From: JANQEU01 sp965242805
GTDB lineage: Bacteria; Bacteroidota; Bacteroidia; Cytophagales; Cyclobacteriaceae
Assembly (NCBI GenBank): GCA_965242805.1
Contig: CBDETD010000002.1
Coordinates: 1,488,001-1,552,000, forward strand
Length of the DNA stretch: 64,000 bases
Reading direction: 5' to 3'
Position numbers and translations under genes: made by a program. The notes beneath the pieces were generated by a model. The model searched no databases and was not told the origin of the DNA. It saw only the letters and a program-made list of their open reading frames with translations. This document shows, one piece after another, positions 1-9,600 of the stretch; positions within the stretch are counted from its first letter, which is position 1; each line of letters opens with the position of its first letter.

Positions 1-1698
1 TTCGATTTCTCCATCTTTTTCCTCATCAGTTCCCTTTTTCAACTTACTGACCTGTTGTTCTATCACATTATCCTCAATCTTTTCAAATAATAATTCCGGT
101 TTATTCAGAACATGTCCGGAAGAAAATATTTCACGATCTCCAGCATCACTCCAGCCCTTATCAGAAATATTTAATATATCACAAGCTTTCCTGTATGTAT
201 TTGGTAAAAATGGTTCGGATAATATTGCCAATGTTCCTGCTATTTGAAGACTCACATTCAATATTGTACCAACTCTACCTGGATCAGATTTTATCAATTT
301 CCAAGGTTCTGTTTCTGCCAGGTATTTATTTCCGATCCTTGCCACTTCCATCATCAAAGAAACAGCTTCCCGAAATTTATAGGTATCAAGGGCTTCGGAG
401 ATCTTAGCTGGTAATGACGACAGAGTTTCCAAAGTCGAACTATCAATCTCCTGGTAACTTTCCAATTCAGGAACCTTCCCCTCAAAGAATTTATGAGTCA
501 GGACCACAGCCCGATTTATAAAATTTCCATAAATGGCTACGAGTTCATTGTTATTCCTTGCCTGAAACTCCTTCCATGTGAAATCATTATCCCTGGTTTC
601 AGGAGAATTGGCGGTCAGCACATAACGTAATACATCTTGTTTGCCCGGAAATTCCTCCAGGTACTCATGCAACCAAACAGCCCAGTTTCGGGAAGTTGAG
701 ATCTTATCACCTTCCAGGTTCATGAATTCATTAGCCGGAACATTATCAGGAAGTATATATCCTCCATATTCCATCAAAACCGATGGGAAAATAATACAAT
801 GGAATACGATATTATCCTTTCCAATAAAATGAACAAGTTTTGTCTCATCATCTTTCCAGTACTTCTCCCAACTATGACCTAAAAGTTCTTGCGTAGCTGT
901 TATGTATCCGATTGGTGCATCAAACCAGACGTACAATACTTTGCCTTCAGCATCTTTTAACGGGACCTTCACACCCCAGTCCAGATCCCTGGTCATAGCC
1001 CTGGGCTGGAGACCCTGATTGAGCCAGGATTTACACTGTCCAAAAACGTTGGATTTCCATTCCGGATGATCGTTGATGTATCCTTCAATTTTCGGTTGAA
1101 GTTTGTCCAGAGGGAGAAACCAATTTTTGGTTTTTTTCATAATGGGAGATTCTCCTGAAAGTGTACTTCTGGGATTTCTAAGATCCGTAGGATTTAAAGA
1201 TGTACCACAGTTTTCACATTGATCCCCATAGGCATTCTCGAATTCACAATTAGGACAAGTCCCAATTATGTATCGGTCTGCGAGAAATTGTTTGGCTGAA
1301 GGATCGTAGTATTGTTCACTTTCCTGTTCATCAAAGACGCCTTTGTCATAAAGGTTCAAAAAAAACTCGGAAGATGTCTTGTGATGAGTTTCATTGCTCG
1401 TTCGGGAATAGATATCAAAATCTATCCCAAAATCCTCAAACGACTTTTTGATCATCGAATAATACCTATCGACGATATCCTTTGGTTTTACACCCTCATT
1501 TCTAGCTTTTAAAGTGATAGGAACACCATGTTCGTCTGTACCGCTTACGAAAACAACATCTTCCCCTTTTGCTCTCAAATACCTTACATAAATATCAGCA
1601 GGGATGTAGCATCCGGCGAGGTGTCCTATGTGAATTGGTCCATTGGCGTAGATCAATGCCGCCGTAACCATATGTCGTTTGAAGTCCTTTTTGGCCAT
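1..1698 (-). CDS. metG: Methionyl-tRNA synthetase, C-terminus beyond window
   Basis: Cytoplasmic class I enzyme that charges tRNA-Met. 566 codons are visible; the stop lies beyond the left edge. The HIGH signature is at residues 23-26, just after IYANGPI. A zinc knuckle has Cys148/Cys151 and Cys161/Cys164 (CPNC and CENC). The KMSKS loop is the variant KISTS at 332-336, followed by the helical anticodon-binding domain. Bacterial MetG proteins of this type run to about 680 residues with a C-terminal tRNA-binding/dimerisation domain, so that part should lie outside the window. The ATG at 1698 is chosen because MAKKDFKRHMVTAALIYANG is a normal MetG N-terminus and a Bacteroidota-type promoter lies just upstream. 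It is divergent from typA. Confidence 0.97.
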   Translation of the reverse strand, partial: MAKKDFKRHMVTAALIYANGPIHIGHLAGCYIPADIYVRYLRAKGEDVVFVSGTDEHGVPITLKARNEGVKPKDIVDRYYSMIKKSFEDFGIDFDIYSRTSNETHHKTSSEFFLNLYDKGVFDEQESEQYYDPSAKQFLADRYIIGTCPNCEFENAYGDQCENCGTSLNPTDLRNPRSTLSGESPIMKKTKNWFLPLDKLQPKIEGYINDHPEWKSNVFGQCKSWLNQGLQPRAMTRDLDWGVKVPLKDAEGKVLYVWFDAPIGYITATQELLGHSWEKYWKDDETKLVHFIGKDNIVFHCIIFPSVLMEYGGYILPDNVPANEFMNLEGDKISTSRNWAVWLHEYLEEFPGKQDVLRYVLTANSPETRDNDFTWKEFQARNNNELVAIYGNFINRAVVLTHKFFEGKVPELESYQEIDSSTLETLSSLPAKISEALDTYKFREAVSLMMEVARIGNKYLAETEPWKLIKSDPGRVGTILNVSLQIAGTLAILSEPFLPNTYRKACDILNISDKGWSDAGDREIFSSGHVLNKPELLFEKIEDNVIEQQVSKLKKGTDEEKDGEIE

Positions 1699-1720
1699 TT
1701 AGATCGTTATCAGAAGGCAG

Positions 1721-1754
1721 CAAAGATATTGAGGAGAGTTGATAATTATTACAA
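1721..1754 (-). promoter_or_regulatory. metG: Putative metG promoter (TTG-N23-TATCTTTG)
   Basis: On the minus strand, TTG (1752-1754) and TATCTTTG (1721-1728) match the Bacteroidota -33 TTG / -7 TAnnTTTG consensus. The 23-base spacing is at the upper limit of the usual range. The -7 element lies 23 bases before the metG ATG. Confidence 0.5.
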
Positions 1755-1770
1755 TGTTTACCTGTACCGA

Positions 1771-1800
1771 TTGATTCGATAAGGAATATGTCTACTTTTG
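1771..1800 (+). promoter_or_regulatory. typA: Putative typA promoter (TTG-N19-TACTTTTG)
   Basis: TTG at 1771-1773 and TACTTTTG at 1793-1800 are 19 bases apart, matching the Bacteroidota primary-sigma consensus TTG/TAnnTTTG. This places transcription start only about 10-15 bases before ATG 1819. It also argues against translation starting at the in-frame TTG at 1798, which is part of the -7 element. Confidence 0.6.
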
Positions 1801-1818
1801 CGGTCAATTTTAGATAAC

Positions 1819-3618
1819 ATGGGAGGAATAAGGAATATCGCGATCATTGCACATGTTGACCACGGCAAAACAACTCTTGTTGATAAAATCATCTATTCAA
1901 CACAGATCTTCCGTGAAAACGAAGAGAAGAAGGAGTTGATCCTCGACAATAATGACCTGGAAAGAGAGCGAGGAATTACAATTCTCTCGAAAAATGTTTC
2001 TGTTGAGTACAAGGATATCAAAATAAACATTATTGATACTCCAGGGCACGCGGATTTTGGGGGAGAAGTAGAACGTGTTCTTAAAATGGCTGACGGAGTT
2101 TTACTACTGGTCGATGCATTTGAAGGACCAATGCCTCAAACGCGTTTTGTATTGGGAAAAGCTCTAAGTCTTGGATTGAAACCTATTGTGGTTATCAATA
2201 AAGTAGATAAGCAAAACTGTCGCCCTGATGAGGTACACGAACAGGTCTTTGATCTCATGTATTCATTGGATGCCACTGAAGATCAGCTTGATTTTGAGAC
2301 ATTGTACGGGTCTTCAAAACATGGATGGATGAGTGAAGATTGGAAGACCCCTACAGACAATATAATCCCACTGTTGGATAAAATCATCGAAATAATCCCA
2401 CCACCACCCGTCAAAGAAGGGGTACCTGCCATGCAAATAACCTCTCTTGATTATTCCTCCTACACCGGAAGGATTGCCATCGGTAGAGTCTACCAGGGAA
2501 CTTTAAAAGAAGGTTCTTCAATTGGTGTCACCAAAAAGGAAGGATCTTTGGAAAAATCCAAGATTAAGGAATTACATGTATTCGAGGGATTAGGACGGAA
2601 GAAAGTGCCAGAGGTAAGTTCAGGGGACATATGTGCCGTTACAGGAATTGAAGGGTTTGAAATTGGGGACACCATAACCGATATAGAAAATCCTGAACCT
2701 CTTCCCCGAATAGCAATTGATGAGCCTACCATGAGTATGCTTTTCACCATCAACGATTCGCCATTCTTTGGAAAGGAAGGGAAATTTGTGACTTCAAGAC
2801 ATGTCCGTGACAGGTTATTTAAAGAAACGGAAAAAAATCTGGCTTTAAGGGTGGCTGAAACAGACTCTGAAGACAAATTCCTTGTGTATGGAAGAGGGGT
2901 CCTACACCTTTCTGTTCTTATAGAAACAATGAGAAGGGAAGGGTATGAATTACAGGTAGGTCAACCACAGGTCCTATTTAAAGACATTGATGGAAAGAGA
3001 CATGAACCTATTGAAGCGTTGGTGATTGACGTACCTGATAATATGTCTGGTAAGGTCATTGAATTGGTGACCCAGCGAAAAGGGGAGCTGAAAGTGATGG
3101 AGCCAAAAGGTACTATCCAACACCTTGAATTCGACATACCATCAAGGGGTTTGATTGGATTAAGAAACAACATACTGACTGCCACTTCCGGTGAAGCTGT
3201 TATGACTCACAGGTACAAAGAATATCAGCCATACAAAGGTGATATCGAAGGGCGGATCAATGGCTCCCTTATTTCCATGGAAAATGGCGTTGGTACACCA
3301 TATGCCATCGATAAACTTCAGGATAGGGGTAAATTTTTCGTTGATCCAGGAGTTGATGTATATATGGGTCAGGTAATCGGCGAGAACACGAGGGGAAATG
3401 ATCTGGTGGTCAATATCCAAAAAGGTAAGAAACTTTCCAATGTACGAGCCGCTGGTTCTGATACCAATGTGAAAATTGCTCCTGCGATCAAATTCACGCT
3501 GGAAGAGGCCTTGGAATACATTCAAAAAGACGAATATGTGGAGGTGACTCCCAAATCAATTCGGATGCGTAAAATCTACTTGGACGAAAATGAAAGGAAG
3601 CGGCAGGGTTCGGTTTAA
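1819..3618 (+). CDS. typA: Translational GTPase TypA/BipA
   Basis: Ribosome-binding GTPase of the EF-G/LepA class, acting in ribosome assembly and stress adaptation. From ATG 1819 it is 599 residues, normal for the family. Visible G motifs are G1 AHVDHGKTT (11-19), an RERGITI switch I segment, G3 DTPGHADF and G4 NKVDK. These are followed by EF-Tu domain 2, two EF-G-like alpha/beta domains (RGLIGLRNN is a BipA hallmark) and the TypA-specific C-terminus with TPKSIRMRK. Starting at the upstream in-frame TTG (1798) would add 7 residues, but that codon overlaps the likely -7 element. It is divergent from metG, and its stop is 1 base from the convergent gene that follows. Confidence 0.97.
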   Translation: MGGIRNIAIIAHVDHGKTTLVDKIIYSTQIFRENEEKKELILDNNDLERERGITILSKNVSVEYKDIKINIIDTPGHADFGGEVERVLKMADGVLLLVDAFEGPMPQTRFVLGKALSLGLKPIVVINKVDKQNCRPDEVHEQVFDLMYSLDATEDQLDFETLYGSSKHGWMSEDWKTPTDNIIPLLDKIIEIIPPPPVKEGVPAMQITSLDYSSYTGRIAIGRVYQGTLKEGSSIGVTKKEGSLEKSKIKELHVFEGLGRKKVPEVSSGDICAVTGIEGFEIGDTITDIENPEPLPRIAIDEPTMSMLFTINDSPFFGKEGKFVTSRHVRDRLFKETEKNLALRVAETDSEDKFLVYGRGVLHLSVLIETMRREGYELQVGQPQVLFKDIDGKRHEPIEALVIDVPDNMSGKVIELVTQRKGELKVMEPKGTIQHLEFDIPSRGLIGLRNNILTATSGEAVMTHRYKEYQPYKGDIEGRINGSLISMENGVGTPYAIDKLQDRGKFFVDPGVDVYMGQVIGENTRGNDLVVNIQKGKKLSNVRAAGSDTNVKIAPAIKFTLEEALEYIQKDEYVEVTPKSIRMRKIYLDENERKRQGSV

Positions 3619-3619
3619 A

Positions 3620-4735
3620 TCATCTTAGAGAGGACAATTCCTGAACACTAAGCTTAACGTGGGTATATCCATCCCAAAAATCCTCGTTGAAATTTTCCGC
3701 CTCATCGAAAAACTGGTCTTCTTCCTCCAGTAACAAGCCCATCGCTGGAGGTATTTTAACATTTTCGATATGATTGGCTATCATCATTGATTCAAAATGA
3801 AGTTGAGACTCCTCCTCGTTCATCATCCCTTCATATGTAACTCTCTTCAGGTACCATAGTTCATCTGATTCTGTGAATTCTTCAATCCAGCGAACATTGT
3901 CCCAAAGTTTGCTTTTGGAAGTATCAGGAAAATATTCGGCCCTGATAATTGCAAAAGAATTACTGTCTACATAAAGCTTACCACTGAACTTTGCCCTGTC
4001 GTTATAAGGCTGAAAAGAAATCATGAATACTTCCAGTCCATCGTATAATGTTGTTCCTTCAAATTGAAAATCATAGTATCTCAACTGGTAAGGAGAAATG
4101 AATGATTCTTCCCTCCAAATTATTGATTGAACCATGTCGTAGACATGACCATAGACCTTGAGGAACTCATTATGTTCAACATTCTCACTAACCTTTTTTC
4201 GGGTTTTTAGAGGACTTACCTGGATTTCATTGCTACTTGTACTGGAAGGAAGATAAATATCTAAAATACCTTCGGCGAGATAATAGATCTCGTTGTCAGC
4301 TTCCAGTTTTTCTTTATAGTAGCTAAGGATAGTTTGGTGTCCCAGATCATAATTGATATGAGCTCTTGCCAAAACTTTCTCCATTATATCTATTCCCGTT
4401 CTCACTATGACGGTATTTAACTCAATTGGAGCAGGTTGAAGTTCCACATGTAGATTGGTATTACCCCTTAGCACTAGCGTGTCGCTATAGCTATCGTATC
4501 CAATGAATGAAACCTTCAAAGGATACTCGCCCTCGCCCTTAACACCGACTACATATTCTCCGGATTCATTGGTGACAGTTCCGGTGTCGCCAAAACGGAC
4601 ATGTGCAAATGGTAACGGTTCCTTCGTGGTCGCATCCAAAACGACCCCCGAAAGTGAGTTCGTGCCATCTTCCAGGGCATTGCCAAATAGAAGTGAACAG
4701 GTAAAAATGAATAAAAAAGACAATTTCCCAGCCAT
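3620..4735 (-). CDS. Exported carboxypeptidase-like regulatory domain protein
   Basis: 371 residues from ATG 4735; the in-frame codon at 4741 is only a TTG. A Sec signal peptide (MAGKLSFLFIFTCSLLFGNA) is followed by a CarboxypepD_reg-like beta-sandwich at about residues 25-105 (SGVVLDATTKEPLPFAHVRF ... FIGYDSYSDTLVL), the fold found at the N-terminus of SusC-like proteins. The remaining roughly 260 residues resemble the beta-rich, uncharacterised part of stand-alone Bacteroidota proteins of this type (outer-membrane lipoprotein sorting-like fold is possible). There is no plug or long barrel, so it is not a TonB transporter. It is probably periplasmic or outer-membrane associated; function unknown. 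It converges on typA with a 1-base gap. Confidence 0.75.
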   Translation of the reverse strand: MAGKLSFLFIFTCSLLFGNALEDGTNSLSGVVLDATTKEPLPFAHVRFGDTGTVTNESGEYVVGVKGEGEYPLKVSFIGYDSYSDTLVLRGNTNLHVELQPAPIELNTVIVRTGIDIMEKVLARAHINYDLGHQTILSYYKEKLEADNEIYYLAEGILDIYLPSSTSSNEIQVSPLKTRKKVSENVEHNEFLKVYGHVYDMVQSIIWREESFISPYQLRYYDFQFEGTTLYDGLEVFMISFQPYNDRAKFSGKLYVDSNSFAIIRAEYFPDTSKSKLWDNVRWIEEFTESDELWYLKRVTYEGMMNEEESQLHFESMMIANHIENVKIPPAMGLLLEEEDQFFDEAENFNEDFWDGYTHVKLSVQELSSLR

Positions 4736-4974
4736 TATCAAACTCCTTTGAGTTGAGCCGGAATCTTAATGAGAGCCTTCAAAGTACCGGAAAAAAAATA
4801 TAAATCGCAAACGTCCGTTGCCTTTAATAATCATGAAAGTAGTTGTTTAAAGGCTACACGGAATTACAAAATGTGTTAAAATGATACCGTTTAAGGACTT
4901 TCGGCAACCTCTTGATTAAATTACATGTAAGTATTTATAGACCAGGGGGTACTTTTACGTTATCAAAACTCAAA

Positions 4975-6816
4975 ATGAGACTCGTCGTCATTATCCTATT
5001 CCTAGTTCAAGCCCTTACGCTTCTATCTCAGGAAAAATATTCAGTTTTTATTGATCTCGATAATATATCAGATGACAAAGTTGAGGTTTTGATCGATATT
5101 CCAAAACTGACTGTCAGTGAGGTCGAATTTCAAATTCCGAAAATTGTTCCCGGTACCTATAGCATCTCCGATTTTGGAAGATTCATTTCTGACCTCAAAG
5201 CCACAGATTCACTTGGCAAAGAAACCGAAGTAGAAAAAATCGGAACCAATAGGTGGAAATTGTTGGGAGCCGAAAGTGTCGATACGATCAGATATTGGAT
5301 CGGAGACTCATTTGACAGGACAGAGGGGTATGATGACAATTTCATCTTTGAACCTGCCGGAACAAGCTTTGAAAAACAAAGGAAAGTATTTGTCCTCAAC
5401 ACATTCGGAATTATTGGTTACGTGGAGGGTCAAAAGGAACTGCCATTTGAAGTAACTGTAAAACATCCACAAAATATTTATGGCGCAACTTCACTTAAAC
5501 GACTGGAGGCTGCAAAAGACAGGGACAAATTTTATGCAGAAAACTATCACTTTCTGGCTGATGCTCCTATCATGTATTGTCCCCCAGATACAATTAGTAA
5601 AAACATAGCAGGCGCCAATGTTATGATCTCGGTCCATTCTCCCAATAAAAAATTGAATTCGGCGGAGGTCATGAACAGCATTGAAGACCTTATGATTGCT
5701 CAAAGCAATTATTTAAAGGGTGAATTACCTGTAGACAGGTACGTATATCTGATCTACTTAATGGACAGGCCTGGATTGTCCAGGGCCAATGGTGCTTTGG
5801 AGCACTCCTACTCCTCCCTATACACGCTACCGGAAGCTTACTCCAGCACTATTGGTCGATATGTTCGAGATATAGCTGCACATGAATTCCTTCATATCCT
5901 GACGCCTCTGAATATCCATTCCGAGCAAATACATAATTTCAACTACATCAATCCGGAAATGTCCAAGCACCTATGGCTTTATGAAGGTGTGACCGAATAC
6001 AGTTCCATGCATGTTCAGGTCAGAGAAGGTCTTTCCACTCCAAAAAATTTCCTAAGCGAAATCAAGCAAAAGATCACCAGTGCAGAGCAGTACCCAAATG
6101 TTTCGTTCACAGAAATGAGTGAGAATATTTTGGAACGTCAATTTTCACCAATGTTTGCTAATGTCTATCAAAAAGGAGCTCTCATTGGCATGTGTCTTGA
6201 CCTTCATCTTATCAAATTCACGAATGGGGAAATTGATCTGCCGGAACTTATGAATGTGCTTGCTGAATCCTACGGTCCTCATAAACCTTTCAAGGACGAC
6301 TCGTTATTCTTTGAAATCGAAAAGATCACATCGCCTGAGGTCCTGACCTTCTTTGAGAAGTATGTTGAAGGCAATGACTACTTACCTATTAAGGAATGTT
6401 TGAATTGGGCGGGAGTAAACTATCACGGAGAAGAGGAAATAGAGGTGACAACATTGGGAAACATTGCATTGACCCCTGGGTACAATGACGAAATAATGGT
6501 GTCTTCGATTGAGGATATGAATAGTTTTGGACAAGAAATGGGATATGAGAAAGGAGATATCATAATGGAAATCAACGATACTCCACTAAAATTCAAAGAT
6601 CTAAATGAATTCCTTGACGAAATAAAGTACGAGTACAAAGCAGGTGATAAAATAAAGATGACGGTTCTTCGAAATGTAAAAGGAAATGAAAAAAAAGTCG
6701 TTTTAAAGGGTACTGCTACAAAGATCAAAGTCTTTGAACGCAGCAGAATTTATTTCCAGAAAAATCCAACTGAAGAACAACTCAGGATCCGGAAAGCGTG
6801 GCTGGAAGGAACTTGA
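4975..6816 (+). CDS. M61 family metallopeptidase with PDZ domain
   Basis: 613 residues from ATG 4975, chosen because it gives a clean signal peptide (MRLVVIILFLVQALTLLSQ); an in-frame TTG lies 63 bases upstream. The N-terminal beta domain precedes a catalytic domain with HEFLH (303-307) and the distal zinc ligand Glu337 in LYEGVTEY, the gluzincin layout of M61 glycyl aminopeptidases. A C-terminal PDZ domain (about 500-595) includes EKGDIIMEINDTPL. It probably cleaves peptides in the periplasm. It precedes the HlyD gene by 72 bases on the same strand but need not be co-transcribed. TACTTTTA at 4950-4957 is one base off a -7 element but lacks a properly spaced TTG. Confidence 0.9.
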   Translation: MRLVVIILFLVQALTLLSQEKYSVFIDLDNISDDKVEVLIDIPKLTVSEVEFQIPKIVPGTYSISDFGRFISDLKATDSLGKETEVEKIGTNRWKLLGAESVDTIRYWIGDSFDRTEGYDDNFIFEPAGTSFEKQRKVFVLNTFGIIGYVEGQKELPFEVTVKHPQNIYGATSLKRLEAAKDRDKFYAENYHFLADAPIMYCPPDTISKNIAGANVMISVHSPNKKLNSAEVMNSIEDLMIAQSNYLKGELPVDRYVYLIYLMDRPGLSRANGALEHSYSSLYTLPEAYSSTIGRYVRDIAAHEFLHILTPLNIHSEQIHNFNYINPEMSKHLWLYEGVTEYSSMHVQVREGLSTPKNFLSEIKQKITSAEQYPNVSFTEMSENILERQFSPMFANVYQKGALIGMCLDLHLIKFTNGEIDLPELMNVLAESYGPHKPFKDDSLFFEIEKITSPEVLTFFEKYVEGNDYLPIKECLNWAGVNYHGEEEIEVTTLGNIALTPGYNDEIMVSSIEDMNSFGQEMGYEKGDIIMEINDTPLKFKDLNEFLDEIKYEYKAGDKIKMTVLRNVKGNEKKVVLKGTATKIKVFERSRIYFQKNPTEEQLRIRKAWLEGT

Positions 6817-6888
6817 TTTTCTTTGAAATTTTTTGTTACCAAAAGTGAATCATAAAGTAATACATATGACCATTCTAAATTGCCATAT

Positions 6889-8229
6889 ATGAAGTTTAGA
6901 AAAAGACTTATCCCGATTGGTGTTGTGATCACCTCGATCATTGTACTTTTTATTGCATTTTCCGGCCCTTCCACGGAGGACGAGGTAGAAATGATCACCG
7001 ATGTGAAAAAAGGCCCTTTTCTTGTGGATATTACTACGACTGGTGAGCTAGAGGCAAAAAACTCTGTTAAGATCCTTGGACCCTCCGGATTGAGAAATTA
7101 TAGAATTTGGAATGTGTCCATACAGAACATTATAGACGAAGGGACTTATGTCAAAAAAGGTCAGTTTGTGGCTAGCCTGGATAAATCCGAACTCACAAAT
7201 AAACTGAATGAAGCTCAAATTGAACTTGAAAAGATCGAGTCGCAATACACACAAACAAAGTTGGACACATCACTCCAAATGCGAGAAGCAAGGGATGAAT
7301 TGATAAACCTCGAGTACACTACCCGGGAAAAACAATTAGTACTGGACCAATCCCAATTCGAACCTCCGGCAACAATACAGAAAGCGGAGATTGAACTTGA
7401 AAAAGCCAAGAGGGCTCATAAGCAGGCTATTGAAAACTATGATATCAAAAAGCAACAGAACGTTGCTAAAATGGTAGAGGTAACTGCGTCTTTGAGAAAG
7501 CAAAGGTTGACAGTCAATGGCATGCAGGAGCTATCCGATCAGTTTACAATTGTAGCTCCTGAGGACGGCATGTTGATCTATCACAAAGACTGGGATGGAA
7601 AACCGATAAAAGCCGGAAGTCAAATAGGAGCGTGGAATCCCGTAGTGGCCACTCTACCGGATCTATCAGTGATGGTAAGTCAAACCTATGTCAATGAAGT
7701 GGATATAAGGAAAGTTAAAGTTGGGCAGGAAGTTGAATTGGGTCTGGATGCTTTTCCTGATAGAAAGTTATCTGGCAAAGTGGTGAGGGTTGCTAATGTT
7801 GGTGAACAGAGACCCAACTCGGATGCTAAAGTGTTTAAAGTAGAGATCGAACTCAACGAGAGAGATGATCTACTTAGGCCTGCAATGACTACCTCTAACA
7901 GAATTGTTACCAAATCGTATGAAGAGGTAATATTTATACCACTGGAATGCTTGCATAACCATGCTGATTCCATCACTTATGTATTCAAAAAGGAAGGATT
8001 GAATACAACTAAGCAGGAAGTGATGATAGGCGATGCTAATGAAAACGAAGTCATCATTTTGGCAGGATTGGGTGAGGAGGATAAAGTGTACCTATCCAAT
8101 TTGTCTTCAATGGCAAACGATAAGATTACGCTCATTCCTGAAATGGAAGGTAAGAGAAATATTTCTCAGGAAGAGATTGCCCAGGAAGAGGCTTCCCTTG
8201 AAAAACCAGCACGTCGTCGCAGAAGGTAA
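6889..8229 (+). CDS. HlyD-family periplasmic adaptor of a MacA-type exporter
   Basis: 446 residues from ATG 6889 (an in-frame TTG is 9 bases upstream). One N-terminal membrane anchor (about 7-28, IPIGVVITSIIVLFIAF), then a split biotinyl-lipoyl domain (GTYVKKGQFVASLD), a long alpha-helical hairpin rich in Glu/Lys/Gln (about 100-220), a beta-barrel domain and a membrane-proximal domain, ending in a very basic tail (RRRRR). It would link the inner-membrane permease encoded 6 bases downstream to the TolC protein encoded after it. The three genes form an operon. The substrate cannot be told from sequence. Confidence 0.88.
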   Translation: MKFRKRLIPIGVVITSIIVLFIAFSGPSTEDEVEMITDVKKGPFLVDITTTGELEAKNSVKILGPSGLRNYRIWNVSIQNIIDEGTYVKKGQFVASLDKSELTNKLNEAQIELEKIESQYTQTKLDTSLQMREARDELINLEYTTREKQLVLDQSQFEPPATIQKAEIELEKAKRAHKQAIENYDIKKQQNVAKMVEVTASLRKQRLTVNGMQELSDQFTIVAPEDGMLIYHKDWDGKPIKAGSQIGAWNPVVATLPDLSVMVSQTYVNEVDIRKVKVGQEVELGLDAFPDRKLSGKVVRVANVGEQRPNSDAKVFKVEIELNERDDLLRPAMTTSNRIVTKSYEEVIFIPLECLHNHADSITYVFKKEGLNTTKQEVMIGDANENEVIILAGLGEEDKVYLSNLSSMANDKITLIPEMEGKRNISQEEIAQEEASLEKPARRRRR

Positions 8230-8235
8230 TCAGGA

Positions 8236-9600
8236 ATGTTAGCAAAGTACTTTTCTGATAAAGAACGCTTGTATTCCAACTTCAACATCGCCATTGAAGC
8301 GGTATTTGCAAATCAAATTCGTTCAATGCTTACAGGGCTTGGGATAATATTCGGAGTGGCCGCGGTGATAGCCATGTTGGCAATTGGTAATGGTGCCCAA
8401 CAAGAAATACTTGAGCAGATAAAACTGGTCGGTTTAAATAACATTGTGATCAAGCCTATCGTCGAGCAAACAGAGGAAAATCTTTCAGAAGATGATAGCC
8501 AGGAGAACGAACAACAAAAATTTTCTCCTGGTCTTACCATGAAAGATATGCAATCCATCCAGACCATCATTCCAGGCTTGGAAGAGATCAGTCCTGAGAT
8601 CATGCTCGATACCTACATAGTAAAAAACGGCATAAGAAGATCAGCTAAACTTGTTGGTGTGGAGCCCTCATATTTTGAGATTTTCAACTTTGAATTATTA
8701 GAGGGTCGAATGTTTAACAATGATCAAATGGTCAAAGGTGATGCAGTTTGTATCATAGGAAAATCGATTAAAAGCAAGTTTTTCCCCACAGAAAATCCGA
8801 TAGGTAAATCCATAAAATGTGGTTCGGTATGGTTGGAGGTGATCGGGGTTCTCGAGGAAAGGTTAATTTCCAAAAACAGTATTTCCAAACTAGGGATCAG
8901 GGATTACAATATGGATGTCTATACACCGCTAAACACTGTTTTGATTAGGTTTAATGATCGGGAAAAAGTAACTGCCGAAATGATCCGGGAAGCGAATTCA
9001 AGGTCAGGTCATAATAATGATGAAGAAGAGACCAAGACCGATGTCAACTATCACCAGCTTGATCGCCTGGTTGTTCAGGTAGGTAAGACTGAAAAATTGA
9101 CAGCTACGGCAGAAATCATATCACGTATGCTCGAAAGAAAGCATTATGAAGTAGTAGATTTTGAAATTGAAATCCCAGAATTACTTCTCAAACAACAACA
9201 ACGAACCAACGACATCTTCAATTATGTACTGGGTGCAATTGCTGGTATTTCCCTTATCGTTGGAGGAATTGGCATTATGAACATTATGCTGGCTTCCGTA
9301 CTGGAAAGGATAAAGGAAATAGGATTGCGTCTTTCACTGGGAGCTAAAAAATCTGATATAGTTAATCAGTTCATGTTCGAAGCAATAATGATAAGTGTCA
9401 CTGGCGGATTTATAGGCATTGTTCTGGGCATGTTAATGGCTTTCTCAGTAAGTCAGTTTGCTGATATTCCAACTGTCATAACATTTGGTTCGATCCTGAT
9501 TTCATTTGGAGTGGCCGCTGCCATAGGACTAATTTTTGGAATTGCCCCGGCGAGGAAGGCTGCAAGTCAGGACCCGATAACTTCACTTAGATATGAATAA
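8236..9600 (+). CDS. MacB/FtsX-type ABC transporter permease
   Basis: 454 residues. The N-terminal MacB core is typical: one transmembrane segment in MLTGLGIIFGVAAVIAMLAI followed by GNGAQQEILEQI, then a large periplasmic domain. Three more membrane segments form the FtsX domain at about 325-450 (VGGIGIMNIMLASVLERIKE, the GLRLSLGAKKSDI coupling helix, and SLRYE at the end). There is no Walker A or ABC signature in the protein, so an ATPase must be supplied in trans. No ABC ATPase gene occurs in the operon or elsewhere in this window. The stop overlaps the TolC gene by 8 bases, so the two are translationally coupled. Confidence 0.9.
   Translation: MLAKYFSDKERLYSNFNIAIEAVFANQIRSMLTGLGIIFGVAAVIAMLAIGNGAQQEILEQIKLVGLNNIVIKPIVEQTEENLSEDDSQENEQQKFSPGLTMKDMQSIQTIIPGLEEISPEIMLDTYIVKNGIRRSAKLVGVEPSYFEIFNFELLEGRMFNNDQMVKGDAVCIIGKSIKSKFFPTENPIGKSIKCGSVWLEVIGVLEERLISKNSISKLGIRDYNMDVYTPLNTVLIRFNDREKVTAEMIREANSRSGHNNDEEETKTDVNYHQLDRLVVQVGKTEKLTATAEIISRMLERKHYEVVDFEIEIPELLLKQQQRTNDIFNYVLGAIAGISLIVGGIGIMNIMLASVLERIKEIGLRLSLGAKKSDIVNQFMFEAIMISVTGGFIGIVLGMLMAFSVSQFADIPTVITFGSILISFGVAAAIGLIFGIAPARKAASQDPITSLRYE

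Noticed and set aside
1798..1818. TTG start for typA at 1798
   Set aside because: The codon lies in the -7 promoter element, and ATG 1819 matches the usual TypA N-terminus.
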